This document shows, piece after piece, positions 8,611 to 16,810 of a stretch of DNA of 64,000 nucleotides; position 1 is the first letter of the stretch, and every line of letters begins with the position of its first letter. This DNA comes from Micavibrio_C sp965231165. Its GTDB lineage: Bacteria > Pseudomonadota > Alphaproteobacteria > Micavibrionales > Micavibrionaceae. Where the stretch lies: contig OZ246421.1 in assembly GCA_965231165.1 (NCBI GenBank), forward strand, positions 1,612,001 to 1,676,000. Reading direction: 5' to 3'. The notes under the pieces are model-generated. The model searched no databases. It was not told the DNA's origin and worked only from the letters and a program-made list of their open reading frames with translations. A program made the position numbers and the translations under genes.

Positions 8611-9684
8611 TTATATTTTAAGCTCCTGCCATTTCCATGCCGAAGGCGCGGGTGCTGGCTGATGTTTGGGCGCGAAGATAAACTCGTCCATGAAATCAGC
8701 GACGGCGCTATCTGCACCTTCGACGGCATCACGGTAATAATCTGCAGGCTGGCCATCGGGCAGATGGTCGATAAAGTGCCCCAGATAAGCCGATGAAAAT
8801 TCAGCCAGCGCCTGCGGTAGATTGACCGACACGTGGCTTGTAAAACTGCCGACGGTATCCTTATTGCCCACTCTGACGGACGGACAAGCGATGCGCAGCA
8901 TTTTCAGATATTCGCTGGAACCGATAACCCCGGCCAGACTGGCCCCCAGATTTTCGCAACTCTGGTGGTAATGGGCGTATTTGATCTTGTCTTCGAAACT
9001 GTTACCTGCCACACGGCCAAACATGCCGGGCATGCCCGTTGTGTCGATCAAGAGATTGACATTGGCCTTAGCTGCCGCTTGCGCGGCGCGCTCTTTCAGC
9101 CATTTTACGGCCTGCGCGAAATATTCAATTTCCTGCGGCACCGGGAATTTATCAAAACCCTGCGCGGCCACATCCTGATCCATAAAAGAATCAAGACGAC
9201 TCTCTATCTGGCCGAACACGATGTCAGTTGACCATGAATTGGCCCGCCCCTGATGCAGGAACGTATCCAGCGCATGTACGGTGGTTCTGAATTCATCGAG
9301 ATGGCGGTAGCGATAAGCCTGCTCCCTCTCGGCATCCGTTTTGTCCGGCAGCGGATCCATATAAGACGGCAGAAAGAACGCATAATCTTCATCGCTGAAG
9401 GGTTTGTCCATGAAGGACTTGAATACATCCATCAGCTTGTGACGCGCCTCGTAATATTCGACACCACGGCAACGGTCTTCGCAGAATTCCTGCAAAGCGC
9501 CCAGACAGTTATGCGCGATAATCACCTGACGATAGAAAAAACCATCATTGCTCATAGGCGGGATGACTTGAGCGCGCTTTTCCGCCAGCATACCGTGGCT
9601 GTTCTGGCGCAGCCCTTCCAAGGCACGGCCCAAGCTGCCATAGACATGGTTACGCTCGAATTCATAAATTATTTCTGCGTCCAT
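8611..9684 (-). CDS. Protein of unknown function (357 aa)
   Basis: The ATG at 9684 has a good ribosome site (AAGGGGG, 6 bases upstream). The protein is soluble-looking, rich in aromatic residues and predicted helices, with no signal peptide or membrane segment. Visible landmarks are an EFCEDRCRGVEYYEARH stretch near residue 70 and LLIDTTGMPGMFGRV near 220. The C-terminus is proline/alanine-rich. I do not recognise a family. It lies in the same direction as the RluA-type gene, 75 bases upstream of it, and is divergent from the DUF2147 gene. Confidence 0.7.
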   Translation of the reverse strand: MDAEIIYEFERNHVYGSLGRALEGLRQNSHGMLAEKRAQVIPPMSNDGFFYRQVIIAHNCLGALQEFCEDRCRGVEYYEARHKLMDVFKSFMDKPFSDEDYAFFLPSYMDPLPDKTDAEREQAYRYRHLDEFRTTVHALDTFLHQGRANSWSTDIVFGQIESRLDSFMDQDVAAQGFDKFPVPQEIEYFAQAVKWLKERAAQAAAKANVNLLIDTTGMPGMFGRVAGNSFEDKIKYAHYHQSCENLGASLAGVIGSSEYLKMLRIACPSVRVGNKDTVGSFTSHVSVNLPQALAEFSSAYLGHFIDHLPDGQPADYYRDAVEGADSAVADFMDEFIFAPKHQPAPAPSAWKWQELKI

Positions 9685-9745
9685 GACAGCCCCCTTGGTT
9701 TCTCTGGCTTGTTAATTATTATGGATAATCTACGTCAGGGCGACA

Positions 9746-9774
9746 TGGATTACCAGTAAAAAAAGTCCTATACT
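9746..9774 (+). promoter_or_regulatory. Candidate promoter of the DUF2147 gene
   Basis: TATACT at 9769-9774 is a good -10 box. The -35 position, 17 bases upstream, reads TGGATT and is weak. The gene start at 9813 has an AAGAAGG ribosome site, so the leader would be about 30 bases. Confidence 0.4.
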
Positions 9775-9812
9775 GGCGCTGGTCTGTCCGTTTCCTGAAA
9801 GAAGGTATTATC

Positions 9813-10283
9813 ATGCTGAAATCAAACGCTTTTCTTTCCATTTCCTTCCTCGCGCTCAGCCTGTTTTCCGCCCCCGCTGCCGCCCAGAATGCGGCCTCGC
9901 CGGAAGGTCTGTGGCTGACTGAGAATGAACGCTCGGTCATTGCCGTGAAACCCTGCGCCGAAGGGCTGTGCGGCACCGTTCACTGGATCATTAAGGACGG
10001 CATGCAATTCGATGAGAAAAACGAAGACGCCGCCAAACGCGGCCAGCCGATGTGCGGCCTGAAAATCCTGTGGGGGTTCAAACAGCAAGACGCCCGCAAC
10101 TGGATCGACGGCCATATCTACAAGGCCGATGACGGCGACCTGTACAACGCCACCCTGCAAATGCTGCCCAAGGGCAATATGCTGGTGCGCGGTTATGTCG
10201 GCATGCCGCTGTTCGGCAAAAGCCAGACATGGACGCCCGTCAGCGCTGGCGATTACCCGCCATGCAAACCGGCGCAGCGCTAA
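9813..10283 (+). CDS. DUF2147 family secreted protein
   Basis: 156 residues with a signal peptide (LALSLFSAPAAAQNA). The mature domain has the DUF2147 layout: GLWLTENERSVIAVKPC near the start, LCGTVHWI, then DGHIYKADDGDLYNATLQM, GNMLVRGYVGMPLFGKSQTW and a final cysteine. The fold is a small periplasmic beta-barrel; the family is common in Alphaproteobacteria and its function is not established. A CATCC-type palindrome separates its end from the convergent esterase. Confidence 0.82.
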   Translation: MLKSNAFLSISFLALSLFSAPAAAQNAASPEGLWLTENERSVIAVKPCAEGLCGTVHWIIKDGMQFDEKNEDAAKRGQPMCGLKILWGFKQQDARNWIDGHIYKADDGDLYNATLQMLPKGNMLVRGYVGMPLFGKSQTWTPVSAGDYPPCKPAQR

Positions 10284-10291
10284 CTCCCCCA

Positions 10292-10373
10292 TTGTTCATC
10301 CTGAGGGCTTTAGCCCGAAGGATCCCCTCTTGGCTTTAAGATGAGATCCTTCGCTTCGCTCAGGATGACAATT
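10292..10373. repeat. CATCCTGAG-type extragenic palindrome
   Basis: The outer arms TTCATCCTGAG and CTCAGGATGAC are inverted, and an inner pair GAAGGATC / GATCCTTC is also inverted. The element lies between convergent genes and probably folds as a terminator-like stem. Related copies lie at 34530-34601 and 44421-44475. Its right arm supplies the final codons and stop of the esterase gene. Confidence 0.85.
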
Positions 10374-11094
10374 GCGCAAAATATCCGGCAATATAATCCG
10401 CGACGATGGCGCGTGATTCTGCGTTGGTGGTATGGCGCAAACCGGGTACTGCGCGCACCGTGGTCTCCGGCACATGCGCCTTGACGAAGGAAGCCGCCGC
10501 TTCATAACGCGCGGGTTTGAATTCTTCATCATCCAGGCCGTACAGATAAAGCGTCGGCGGCTTGCTGCCGAGGCCAGCGCCGCCCATAAAAATCGTGCTG
10601 TGGCCGACGACGCAGCGAACGGGTTCTGCGCGGTGATAGGCCGCGTAAAGCGCCACCACCCCGCCCTGCGAAAACCCCATCAGCGCGACATCCGAATTCT
10701 GCAATCCGTATTCCGCGAGCTTGCCGGAGATAAAATCATTCACCCGTGCCGCCGCCCCAATCAGATGGTGCGCCATATCATCAATCGAGGCCGCGCGGAT
10801 TGAAAACCACTGGCGGCGCGCGCCTGCGCTCAGGCCTTCCGGATCATCGCCGCGCAATTGTTCCGGTACGCGCAGGGCATTACCTTCATCGCTGGTGTGG
10901 GCTTCATATTCTTCAGGGGCCTGCGGCATCAGGATCAGGGCTTGCGGCAAACGCGTCTGCACCTCGTCGGCCAATTTACGCATCAGCGACGCATCGCGGC
11001 CATAACCGTGCAGCAGCACGACCAGTTGCTCAACCGCCCCGGATTTCGGAGCCTGTTGCAGGAATTCCAGCGATTTGTCGGGCGGAACTTGCAT
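10360..11094 (-). CDS. Alpha/beta-hydrolase, phospholipase/carboxylesterase family
   Basis: 244 residues. LLHGYGRD forms the oxyanion region, GFSQGG contains the nucleophile Ser142, the acid is probably in YGLDDEEF and the catalytic histidine in PGLRHTT. This is the layout of the YpfH/Est-type cytosolic carboxylesterases. No signal peptide. The last residues (LSS and the TGA) are encoded by the edge of the CATCCTGAG repeat. The gene is divergent from ribF with 62 bases between them. Confidence 0.87.
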   Translation of the reverse strand: MQVPPDKSLEFLQQAPKSGAVEQLVVLLHGYGRDASLMRKLADEVQTRLPQALILMPQAPEEYEAHTSDEGNALRVPEQLRGDDPEGLSAGARRQWFSIRAASIDDMAHHLIGAAARVNDFISGKLAEYGLQNSDVALMGFSQGGVVALYAAYHRAEPVRCVVGHSTIFMGGAGLGSKPPTLYLYGLDDEEFKPARYEAAASFVKAHVPETTVRAVPGLRHTTNAESRAIVADYIAGYFAQLSS

Positions 11095-11156
11095 TTTGGG
11101 GGCGGCGGGCTTACATCAGTGACACGGGAAAAACTGGAATTAAGCATAGGGTCTGG

Positions 11157-12101
11157 ATGCAGGTTTTCAAGACATTTCGGGATTTGCCACTGGCCGCCAA
11201 AGGCGCGGTGATCGTGATCGGCAATTTTGACGGTGTGCATCAGGGGCACCGCACACTGATCGCGCTTGCCCGCGCCCAGGCGCAGGCGCTGAATGTACCC
11301 ATGGGCGTACTGACGTTCGAGCCGCACCCGCGCGCGCTGTTTCGCCCTGACGATCCGGTTTTCCGCATCACGCCCGCCGCCGTCAAGGAACGCCAGCTTG
11401 CCGCCGCCGGGGTCGATTTCCTCTTCAGCCTGAAATTCGACTGGGATTTCGCCAGCCTTAGCCCGCAGCAATTCATTGATCAGGTTTTGAAAGCGGGCCT
11501 TGCCCCCGCGCATATCATCGTAGGTCAGGATTTTTGTTTCGGCCAGTTGCGCAAAGGCACGGCGGAAACACTGAAAACATCCGGCCTGCCCGTTACCCTG
11601 CTTGAAAAGATCGTCGATGAAGACGGCGACGATGTGTCCTCCTCCGCCATCCGGCAGGAACTGCGTTTCGGCAATATAGAAGCCGCCAATGCGCTGCTCG
11701 GCTGGGATTGGGAAATCGAAGGCGTGGTGCAAAAAGGCGACCAGCGCGGACGTGAACTGGGCTACCCCACCGCCAATGTGCCGCTCGGCGAAACCCTGCA
11801 CCCGGCTTACGGCATTTATGCGACATGGGTGCAGATTGTGGAAGATGGCGAAAATTCCCCGTGGCTGCCCGCCGCCACCAATATCGGCATCCGCCCGATG
11901 TTCGAATTGCAGGTGGGTCAGGTCGAAAGCTATATTTTTGATTTCGACCGCGATATCTACGGAAAAACCTTGAGAATCAAACCCGTAAAGCGCCTGCGCG
12001 GCGAGGCCAAATTCGAAAGCCTGGAGGCACTGATCGCCCAGATCGGGCAGGATTGCGCCGATGCGCGTAAAATCCTTAATCACCTTGATTTTCAAGGATA
12101 A
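11157..12101 (+). CDS. ribF: Bifunctional riboflavin kinase / FAD synthetase
   Basis: 314 residues from the ATG at 11157. The N-terminal nucleotidyltransferase domain shows IGNFDGVHQGHRTL, the FAD synthetase signature, and IVGQDFCFGQLRKG. SSSAIRQELR links to the C-terminal riboflavin kinase domain with GRELGYPTANV and NIGIRP. It makes FMN from riboflavin and ATP, then FAD. Placement just upstream of ileS-lspA is a common bacterial arrangement. Only 45 bases separate it from ileS, so co-transcription is likely. Confidence 0.95.
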   Translation: MQVFKTFRDLPLAAKGAVIVIGNFDGVHQGHRTLIALARAQAQALNVPMGVLTFEPHPRALFRPDDPVFRITPAAVKERQLAAAGVDFLFSLKFDWDFASLSPQQFIDQVLKAGLAPAHIIVGQDFCFGQLRKGTAETLKTSGLPVTLLEKIVDEDGDDVSSSAIRQELRFGNIEAANALLGWDWEIEGVVQKGDQRGRELGYPTANVPLGETLHPAYGIYATWVQIVEDGENSPWLPAATNIGIRPMFELQVGQVESYIFDFDRDIYGKTLRIKPVKRLRGEAKFESLEALIAQIGQDCADARKILNHLDFQG

Positions 12102-12146
12102 AACGGCGATAGTGCGTGTCTTATAAAGACATATAACGGATACGCC

Positions 12147-15053
12147 ATGACCGAGAGCACCACCAGCAACGCGGATGCCTATAAAGACACCGTTTTCCTG
12201 CCCAAGACCGAATTCCCGATGCGCGGCGAATTGCCGAAGAAGGAACCGGAAACGGTGAAGCGCTGGCAATCGATTGACCTGTATAAAAAGCTGCGCGCCA
12301 CCTCCGCAGGGCGCGAGAAATTCATCCTGCATGACGGCCCGCCTTACGCCAACGGCGACATCCATATGGGCCATGCGCTCAATAAAATTCTTAAAGACGT
12401 TATCAACCGTTCCTATCAGGCGCTCGGCAAAGATGCGCCCTATGTGCCGGGCTGGGATTGCCACGGCCTGCCGATTGAATGGAAGATCGAGGAGAAATAC
12501 CGCGCCGAAGGTAAGAACAAGGACGACGTATCGCCGCTCGCCTTCCGCGCCGAATGCCGCGCCTTCGCGCAGAAATGGGTCGATACGCAATCAGCACAAT
12601 TCCAGCGCCTCGGCGTGATCGGCGACTGGGCGACACCGTATTTGACCATGACCAAACCGGCGGAAGCGCAGATCGTGCGCGAGATCCACAAATTCCTGAT
12701 GAACGGCCTGCTGTATAAAGGCGTCAAGCCTGTGATGTGGTCGGTCGTCGAAAAAACCGCGCTGGCCGAAGCCGAAGTGGAATATAAAGAACATAAATCG
12801 ATTACGGTGTGGGCGAAGTTTCCGCTGCGGGCATGGCTTCAAGGGAAAAAAGACAAGTTTGATCCTGAGAACACCAGCATCATTATCTGGACAACAACAC
12901 CTTGGACGCTGCCTTCAAACCGGGCCATCGCACACGGTAACTTTACCTATGCCGCTTTAAAGGTAAAAGCTGTTGCCGAAGATAGCCGCGCCAAAGTTGG
13001 AGAGACACTTCTTGTTGCAGAAGCTCTGGCGGAACGTCTTGCAGCAGATGCCAAAATTACTGAATTCGAAATCGTTGATACTTTTGAACCATCCGCCTTT
13101 AAAGGCGCTGTAGCAAGACACCCCCTACACGGCCAAGGTTATGATTTCGATGTGCCCGTGCTTGCTGGTGATTTTGTAACAACAGACGCAGGCACCGGCT
13201 TCGTCCATATCGCGCCCAGCCACGGCGAGGACGATTACTGGCTGTATATGAAACATTTCGGCGCACGGGATATTCCGGATAACGTCACCGATGACGGCAA
13301 ATTCCGCGACCATGTGCCGCTGTTCGCGGGCAAGGAAGTGCTGACGCAAAAAGGCGAAATGGGTGATGGCAATTTTGCCGTGCTCAAGGCGCTCGATGAA
13401 GCGGGCGGCTTGCTGGCCAAGGGTTCGGTGCGTCATGAATATCCGCATAGCTGGCGTTCCAAAGCGCCGCTGATTTTCCGCACCACGCCGCAATGGTTCA
13501 TCGCGATGGATGAAGCAGACATCAACGGCAAAAAATTGCGCGATGTGGCGCTCGCCGCGATTAAAGACACCACATGGTATCCGGCCAAAGGTGAAACCCG
13601 CATCACCGCGATGATTGAAAACCGCCCGGACTGGTGCATTTCGCGCCAGCGTTCATGGGGTGTGCCCATCGCCTTGTTCGTGAACAAGGCAACCGACGAA
13701 CCGCTGCGCGATGAAGATGTATTGAAGCGCATCGGCGATGCATTCGAAACCGAAGGCTCGGACGCATGGTGGATACACGACGCGCAATTCTTCCTCGGCG
13801 ATAAATATAAGGCCGATGATTACCATCAGATTTTCGACATCGTCGATGTGTGGTTCGAATCCGGCTGCACTCATGCGTTCGTGCTGGGCGACACCAAGAC
13901 ATGGCCCGCTTTTAAAGGCGTGAAGAAAGCCGATCTATACCTCGAAGGTTCCGACCAGCATCGCGGCTGGTTCCATTCATCGCTACTGGAATCATGCGGC
14001 GCCAACGGCCACGCGCCGTTCGAGGCCGTGCTGACGCATGGTTTCGTGCTCGATGAAAAAGGCTACAAAATGTCGAAATCGGTCGGCAACGTCGTCGATC
14101 CGCTGGAGATGATGAACGTGCACGGTGCCGACATTATCCGCCTGTGGACGATGCTGTCCGATTACAGCGAAGATATCCGCATCGGCAAGGAAACGCTCAA
14201 AGTTACCGCCGACCTCTACCGCCGTCTGCGCAACACCTTCCGCTATTTGCTGGGCGCGCTCGAAGGCATGGATAAGACCGAACTGATTCCGGCGACTGAA
14301 TATCAGAACATGCCGGAACTGGAACGTCTGGTACTGCACTGGCTTTCCGAACTGGACGCGGAAATGCGCGGCTATATCGCCAATTACGAATTTGGCCGCC
14401 TCGCGCACCGCCTGCATAATTTCTGTGCCAATGAATTATCAGCCTTCTATTTCGATATCCGCAAAGACAGCCTCTACTGCGACCGCCCGGACGACGAAAA
14501 ACGCCGCGCCTGCCGCACGGTGATGACGCATATCTTCGATTGCCTGGTCACATGGCTCGCCCCGATGCTGTGCTTCACGGCTGAGGAAGCCTGGGCACAA
14601 CGCCCGCAAGGCGTGTTCGAGAATGCTGATAGCGTGCATTTGCGCACGTTCCCGGTTATTCCGGCAGATTGGAAAAATCCGGCACTGGCCGAAAAGTGGA
14701 CGAAAATCCAAGACGTCCGTAATGTTGTGCTCTTCAGTCTGGAAACAGATCGAAAAGAAAAAATTATTGGCTCTTCCTTGGAAGGACAGGCCGAAATTAC
14801 AGTTAATACTGAGTTTAAAAATGTATTTATAAATATAGATATGGCTGAGATATGCATTACATCTAAAACAAAAATTGAATTCTCTGAAGAACAGAAAAAC
14901 TTTCACGCATCTACAACTAAAGCCCAAGGCTGCAAATGCGAACGCTGCTGGAAAATTCTTCCGGAAGTGGGCAGCGACAAAGAACATAAAGGCCTGTGCG
15001 CCCGTTGCGCCGATGCGGTGCGCTGGTACGCGAAGCGGAAAATGGCGGCGTAA
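12147..15053 (+). CDS. ileS: Isoleucyl-tRNA synthetase
   Basis: 968 residues, normal for a bacterial enzyme. The Rossmann HIGH motif is HMGH (73-76) after PPYANGD. The CP1 editing domain contains TTPWTLPSNRA and the THGFVL / KMSKS loop is intact (641-645). A C-terminal zinc site CERCW...CARC is present. It charges tRNA-Ile with isoleucine. Two internal stretches, about 12840-13190 (part of CP1) and about 14690-14930 (C-terminal), are visibly richer in A+T and use rarer codons than the rest. This suggests past recombination, though the frame is unbroken. Confidence 0.96.
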   Translation: MTESTTSNADAYKDTVFLPKTEFPMRGELPKKEPETVKRWQSIDLYKKLRATSAGREKFILHDGPPYANGDIHMGHALNKILKDVINRSYQALGKDAPYVPGWDCHGLPIEWKIEEKYRAEGKNKDDVSPLAFRAECRAFAQKWVDTQSAQFQRLGVIGDWATPYLTMTKPAEAQIVREIHKFLMNGLLYKGVKPVMWSVVEKTALAEAEVEYKEHKSITVWAKFPLRAWLQGKKDKFDPENTSIIIWTTTPWTLPSNRAIAHGNFTYAALKVKAVAEDSRAKVGETLLVAEALAERLAADAKITEFEIVDTFEPSAFKGAVARHPLHGQGYDFDVPVLAGDFVTTDAGTGFVHIAPSHGEDDYWLYMKHFGARDIPDNVTDDGKFRDHVPLFAGKEVLTQKGEMGDGNFAVLKALDEAGGLLAKGSVRHEYPHSWRSKAPLIFRTTPQWFIAMDEADINGKKLRDVALAAIKDTTWYPAKGETRITAMIENRPDWCISRQRSWGVPIALFVNKATDEPLRDEDVLKRIGDAFETEGSDAWWIHDAQFFLGDKYKADDYHQIFDIVDVWFESGCTHAFVLGDTKTWPAFKGVKKADLYLEGSDQHRGWFHSSLLESCGANGHAPFEAVLTHGFVLDEKGYKMSKSVGNVVDPLEMMNVHGADIIRLWTMLSDYSEDIRIGKETLKVTADLYRRLRNTFRYLLGALEGMDKTELIPATEYQNMPELERLVLHWLSELDAEMRGYIANYEFGRLAHRLHNFCANELSAFYFDIRKDSLYCDRPDDEKRRACRTVMTHIFDCLVTWLAPMLCFTAEEAWAQRPQGVFENADSVHLRTFPVIPADWKNPALAEKWTKIQDVRNVVLFSLETDRKEKIIGSSLEGQAEITVNTEFKNVFINIDMAEICITSKTKIEFSEEQKNFHASTTKAQGCKCERCWKILPEVGSDKEHKGLCARCADAVRWYAKRKMAA

Positions 15054-15554
15054 GTGAAAGCATTCTCCTTAAAACAATCCGGCCTGCTGTTCGCGCTGTT
15101 GCTGCTGATACTTGACCAGATCAGCAAGAACCTGGTCCTGCATTTCCTCTATGAAGGGCAAAAGGAGATTCTGCCGTTCTTCAACCTCGTCCATGTGTGG
15201 AACCGGGGGGTGAGTTTTGGCCTGTTCAACAACGATCATTCCGGCGCGTGGATTCTGGCGGGCTTGTCGCTCTTGATTACCGCGCTATTTTTAGTATGGC
15301 TGTGGCGGGTGGATCATAAAGGGCTGGCGCTGGCGCTCGGCGCGGTGATCGGCGGGGCGCTTGGCAATGTGATTGACCGGGTGCGTTTTGGCGCGGTGGT
15401 CGATTTTCTCGATTTTCATGTCATGGACTGGCACTATCCGGCCTTCAACGTGGCGGATTCCGCCATTGTGCTGGGGATTGCCTATATCGTTCTGGATGGT
15501 CTATTCTTTGAACCGAAACGCAAGAGTACAGGATCTCATGAGCAAAAAGCTTAA
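15054..15554 (+). CDS. lspA: Signal peptidase II (lipoprotein signal peptidase)
   Basis: 166 residues with a GTG start directly abutting the ileS stop. Four membrane helices. The two catalytic aspartates lie in GNVIDRVRFGAVVDFLD and the conserved FNVADSAI. NRGVSFGL is also diagnostic. It cleaves prolipoproteins after diacylglyceryl modification. It is co-translated with ileS and overlaps the following lipoprotein gene, itself a likely substrate. Confidence 0.95.
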   Translation: MKAFSLKQSGLLFALLLLILDQISKNLVLHFLYEGQKEILPFFNLVHVWNRGVSFGLFNNDHSGAWILAGLSLLITALFLVWLWRVDHKGLALALGAVIGGALGNVIDRVRFGAVVDFLDFHVMDWHYPAFNVADSAIVLGIAYIVLDGLFFEPKRKSTGSHEQKA

Positions 15555-16080
15555 TACCGTTCTTCTCTCCCTGCTGGCCGCCGGTACGCTGTCGGCATGC
15601 AGCAATGCCAAGGAAACTCTCGGCCTGACCCGTTCGGCACCTGATGAGTTTGCCGTGGTCAAACGCGCCCCGCTGGAAATGCCGCCCGATTACGGCCTGC
15701 GTCCGCCGCGCCCCGGTGCCGCCCGCCCGCAAGAACAAGCCGTCAATGAACAGGCGCGCGAAACCGTGTTTGGTTCCGATAAAGGTGCCCGCAAGGCCGC
15801 ACCCGCCAGCGGCGAATCCGCCCTGCTGCAACAAGCCGGTGCCGATAGCGCTGACCCTAATATCCGCAACGTGATCGACCGCGAGGCCGCGACCGTCGTC
15901 GATGACAGCAAACCGGTGGCCGAACGCCTGTTCGGGATCAAGGTCGGCAACCATAAGGACAAGACCGTGGTCGATCCGAAGGAAGAAGCCGCCCGCCTGA
16001 AAGCGCAGCAGGACGCGGAAGCTGCCGCAGCTGAAGAAGTGGTAGAAGAAGCGCCCGCCCCGGTCAAAAAGAAGAAGTAA
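15538..16080 (+). CDS. DUF3035-type lipoprotein
   Basis: 180 residues starting at the ATG at 15538, inside the end of lspA (17-base overlap, different frame). Lipobox LSAC follows a short hydrophobic segment. The conserved DUF3035 block is DEFAVVKRAPLEMPPDY, followed by LRPPRPG. The C-terminal half is low-complexity Ala/Glu/Lys. This family is regularly found next to lspA and ahead of M16 peptidases in Alphaproteobacteria; function unknown, probably an outer-membrane lipoprotein. Confidence 0.88.
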   Translation: MSKKLNTVLLSLLAAGTLSACSNAKETLGLTRSAPDEFAVVKRAPLEMPPDYGLRPPRPGAARPQEQAVNEQARETVFGSDKGARKAAPASGESALLQQAGADSADPNIRNVIDREAATVVDDSKPVAERLFGIKVGNHKDKTVVDPKEEAARLKAQQDAEAAAAEEVVEEAPAPVKKKK

Positions 16081-16110
16081 TCCCAGCCCCCCCCAATCGC
16101 AGCGCACAAA

Positions 16111-16143
16111 AACCTGCCTTTTCCAGAAAGGCCGGTTATTTTG
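16111..16143 (+). terminator. Rho-independent terminator of the ileS-lspA unit
   Basis: The stem AACC..CCTTT / AAAGG..GGTT has a small internal mismatch and a 5-base loop, and is followed by ATTTTG. It lies 30 bases after the lipoprotein stop and runs into the start of the MetA-like fragment. Confidence 0.65.
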
Positions 16144-16459
16144 CCGCAGGACCATCCTGCATATTCCCGACTCAAAAATCAGGGCATCGATGTAAAGACC
16201 GAAACGTCTGAATCATTCGGGCGCGCCGTGAAATCACCTCCTGTGGTGACACTCGGTTTCGTCAACCTGATGCCGACGATCAATCTCGATGAAACCGTCG
16301 ACCTGTTGCTGACGCGGGGCATTGTTGCCGTCCCACGTTAAGATCCGTTTTGAAATTCTCGAATCCGATAAACGTCCAGTTAGCACCACCGCCGATTACA
16401 CCGAGGTGCACGACGTTGCCCAGGTCGATATCGAATTGAAAGAACAGTTTTCAGCCTGA
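16141..16459 (+). pseudogene. Frameshifted N-terminal fragment of a MetA-like acyltransferase
   Basis: Frame 1 up to about 16318 encodes a relative of the intact gene at 19962 (PQDHPAYSRL, TLGFVNLMPTINLDETVDLLL against PQDHPAFSRL, TLGFVNLMPRMYLEETVDLLL). It then breaks in the GCGGGGCATTG stretch. Frame 2 continues with LPSHVKIRFEILESDKRP, which lines up with the next segment of the family, and stops at 16459. About two thirds of the gene, including the catalytic Cys and His, is gone. The original ATG is also missing: the first 25 bases match the intact gene exactly from its third codon on. Confidence 0.75.
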
Positions 16460-16630
16460 CCTGCATACCATCTAAGGATGCTTCCAGTATCAGGCCACAA
16501 CGCAGGCCATGACATCAAATCCCCCTTTTTCTTATATAAGCATTCTCTCTTTCTAACCTTTGGGGCAGAATAAGCTGCGTCCAGGGGACGTCTTTACACT
16601 GTGTTTCCTAGAATAACTGTTATGCGTACA

Positions 16631-16662
16631 TGCCCCCTTGCCCCCTTGCCCCCTTGCCCCCT
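16631..16662. repeat. 8-bp simple sequence repeat (TGCCCCCT)4
   Basis: Four perfect copies of TGCCCCCT, followed by a degenerate C/T tract to about 16672. It lies about 150 bp before the first DUF1566-like gene. A non-triplet repeat of this kind can vary by slippage. Confidence 0.9.
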
Positions 16663-16706
16663 TTTCCCCTTTCACCTATCTTCAAGATTGTGACCACAAC
16701 ATTAAT

Positions 16707-16758
16707 TGGTGTGGTTCCGGGCTTCAAAACCCGGTCACCAGAGATTCCTCTGGTGACC
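16707..16758 (+). promoter_or_regulatory. Two overlapping hairpins in the leader of the DUF1566-like gene
   Basis: A perfect 11-bp stem, GGTCACCAGAG / CTCTGGTGACC with a 4-base loop (16733-16758), is followed by TTTGTTT and resembles a terminator. An upstream alternative uses CCGGG / CCCGG plus TGGTG / TCACCA (16707-16740) and shares bases with the first, so both cannot form together. This looks like an attenuator. No known riboswitch was recognised. Confidence 0.45.
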
Positions 16759-16810
16759 TTTGTTTATTATTTCAATTTGGCGTTCACTTCATTTTTTTGG
16801 GAGAAAATAA

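Noticed and set aside
10746..11156. Upstream extension of ribF
   Set aside because: The extension lies antisense to the esterase and lacks conservation; the ATG at 11157 begins the known N-terminus.
16693..16758. Resemblance to a selenocysteine tRNA (TCA in a CTTCAAA loop, followed by a long variable-arm-like stem)
   Set aside because: The loop has eight bases, there is no T-arm with TTCGA, and no acceptor stem closes the structure.
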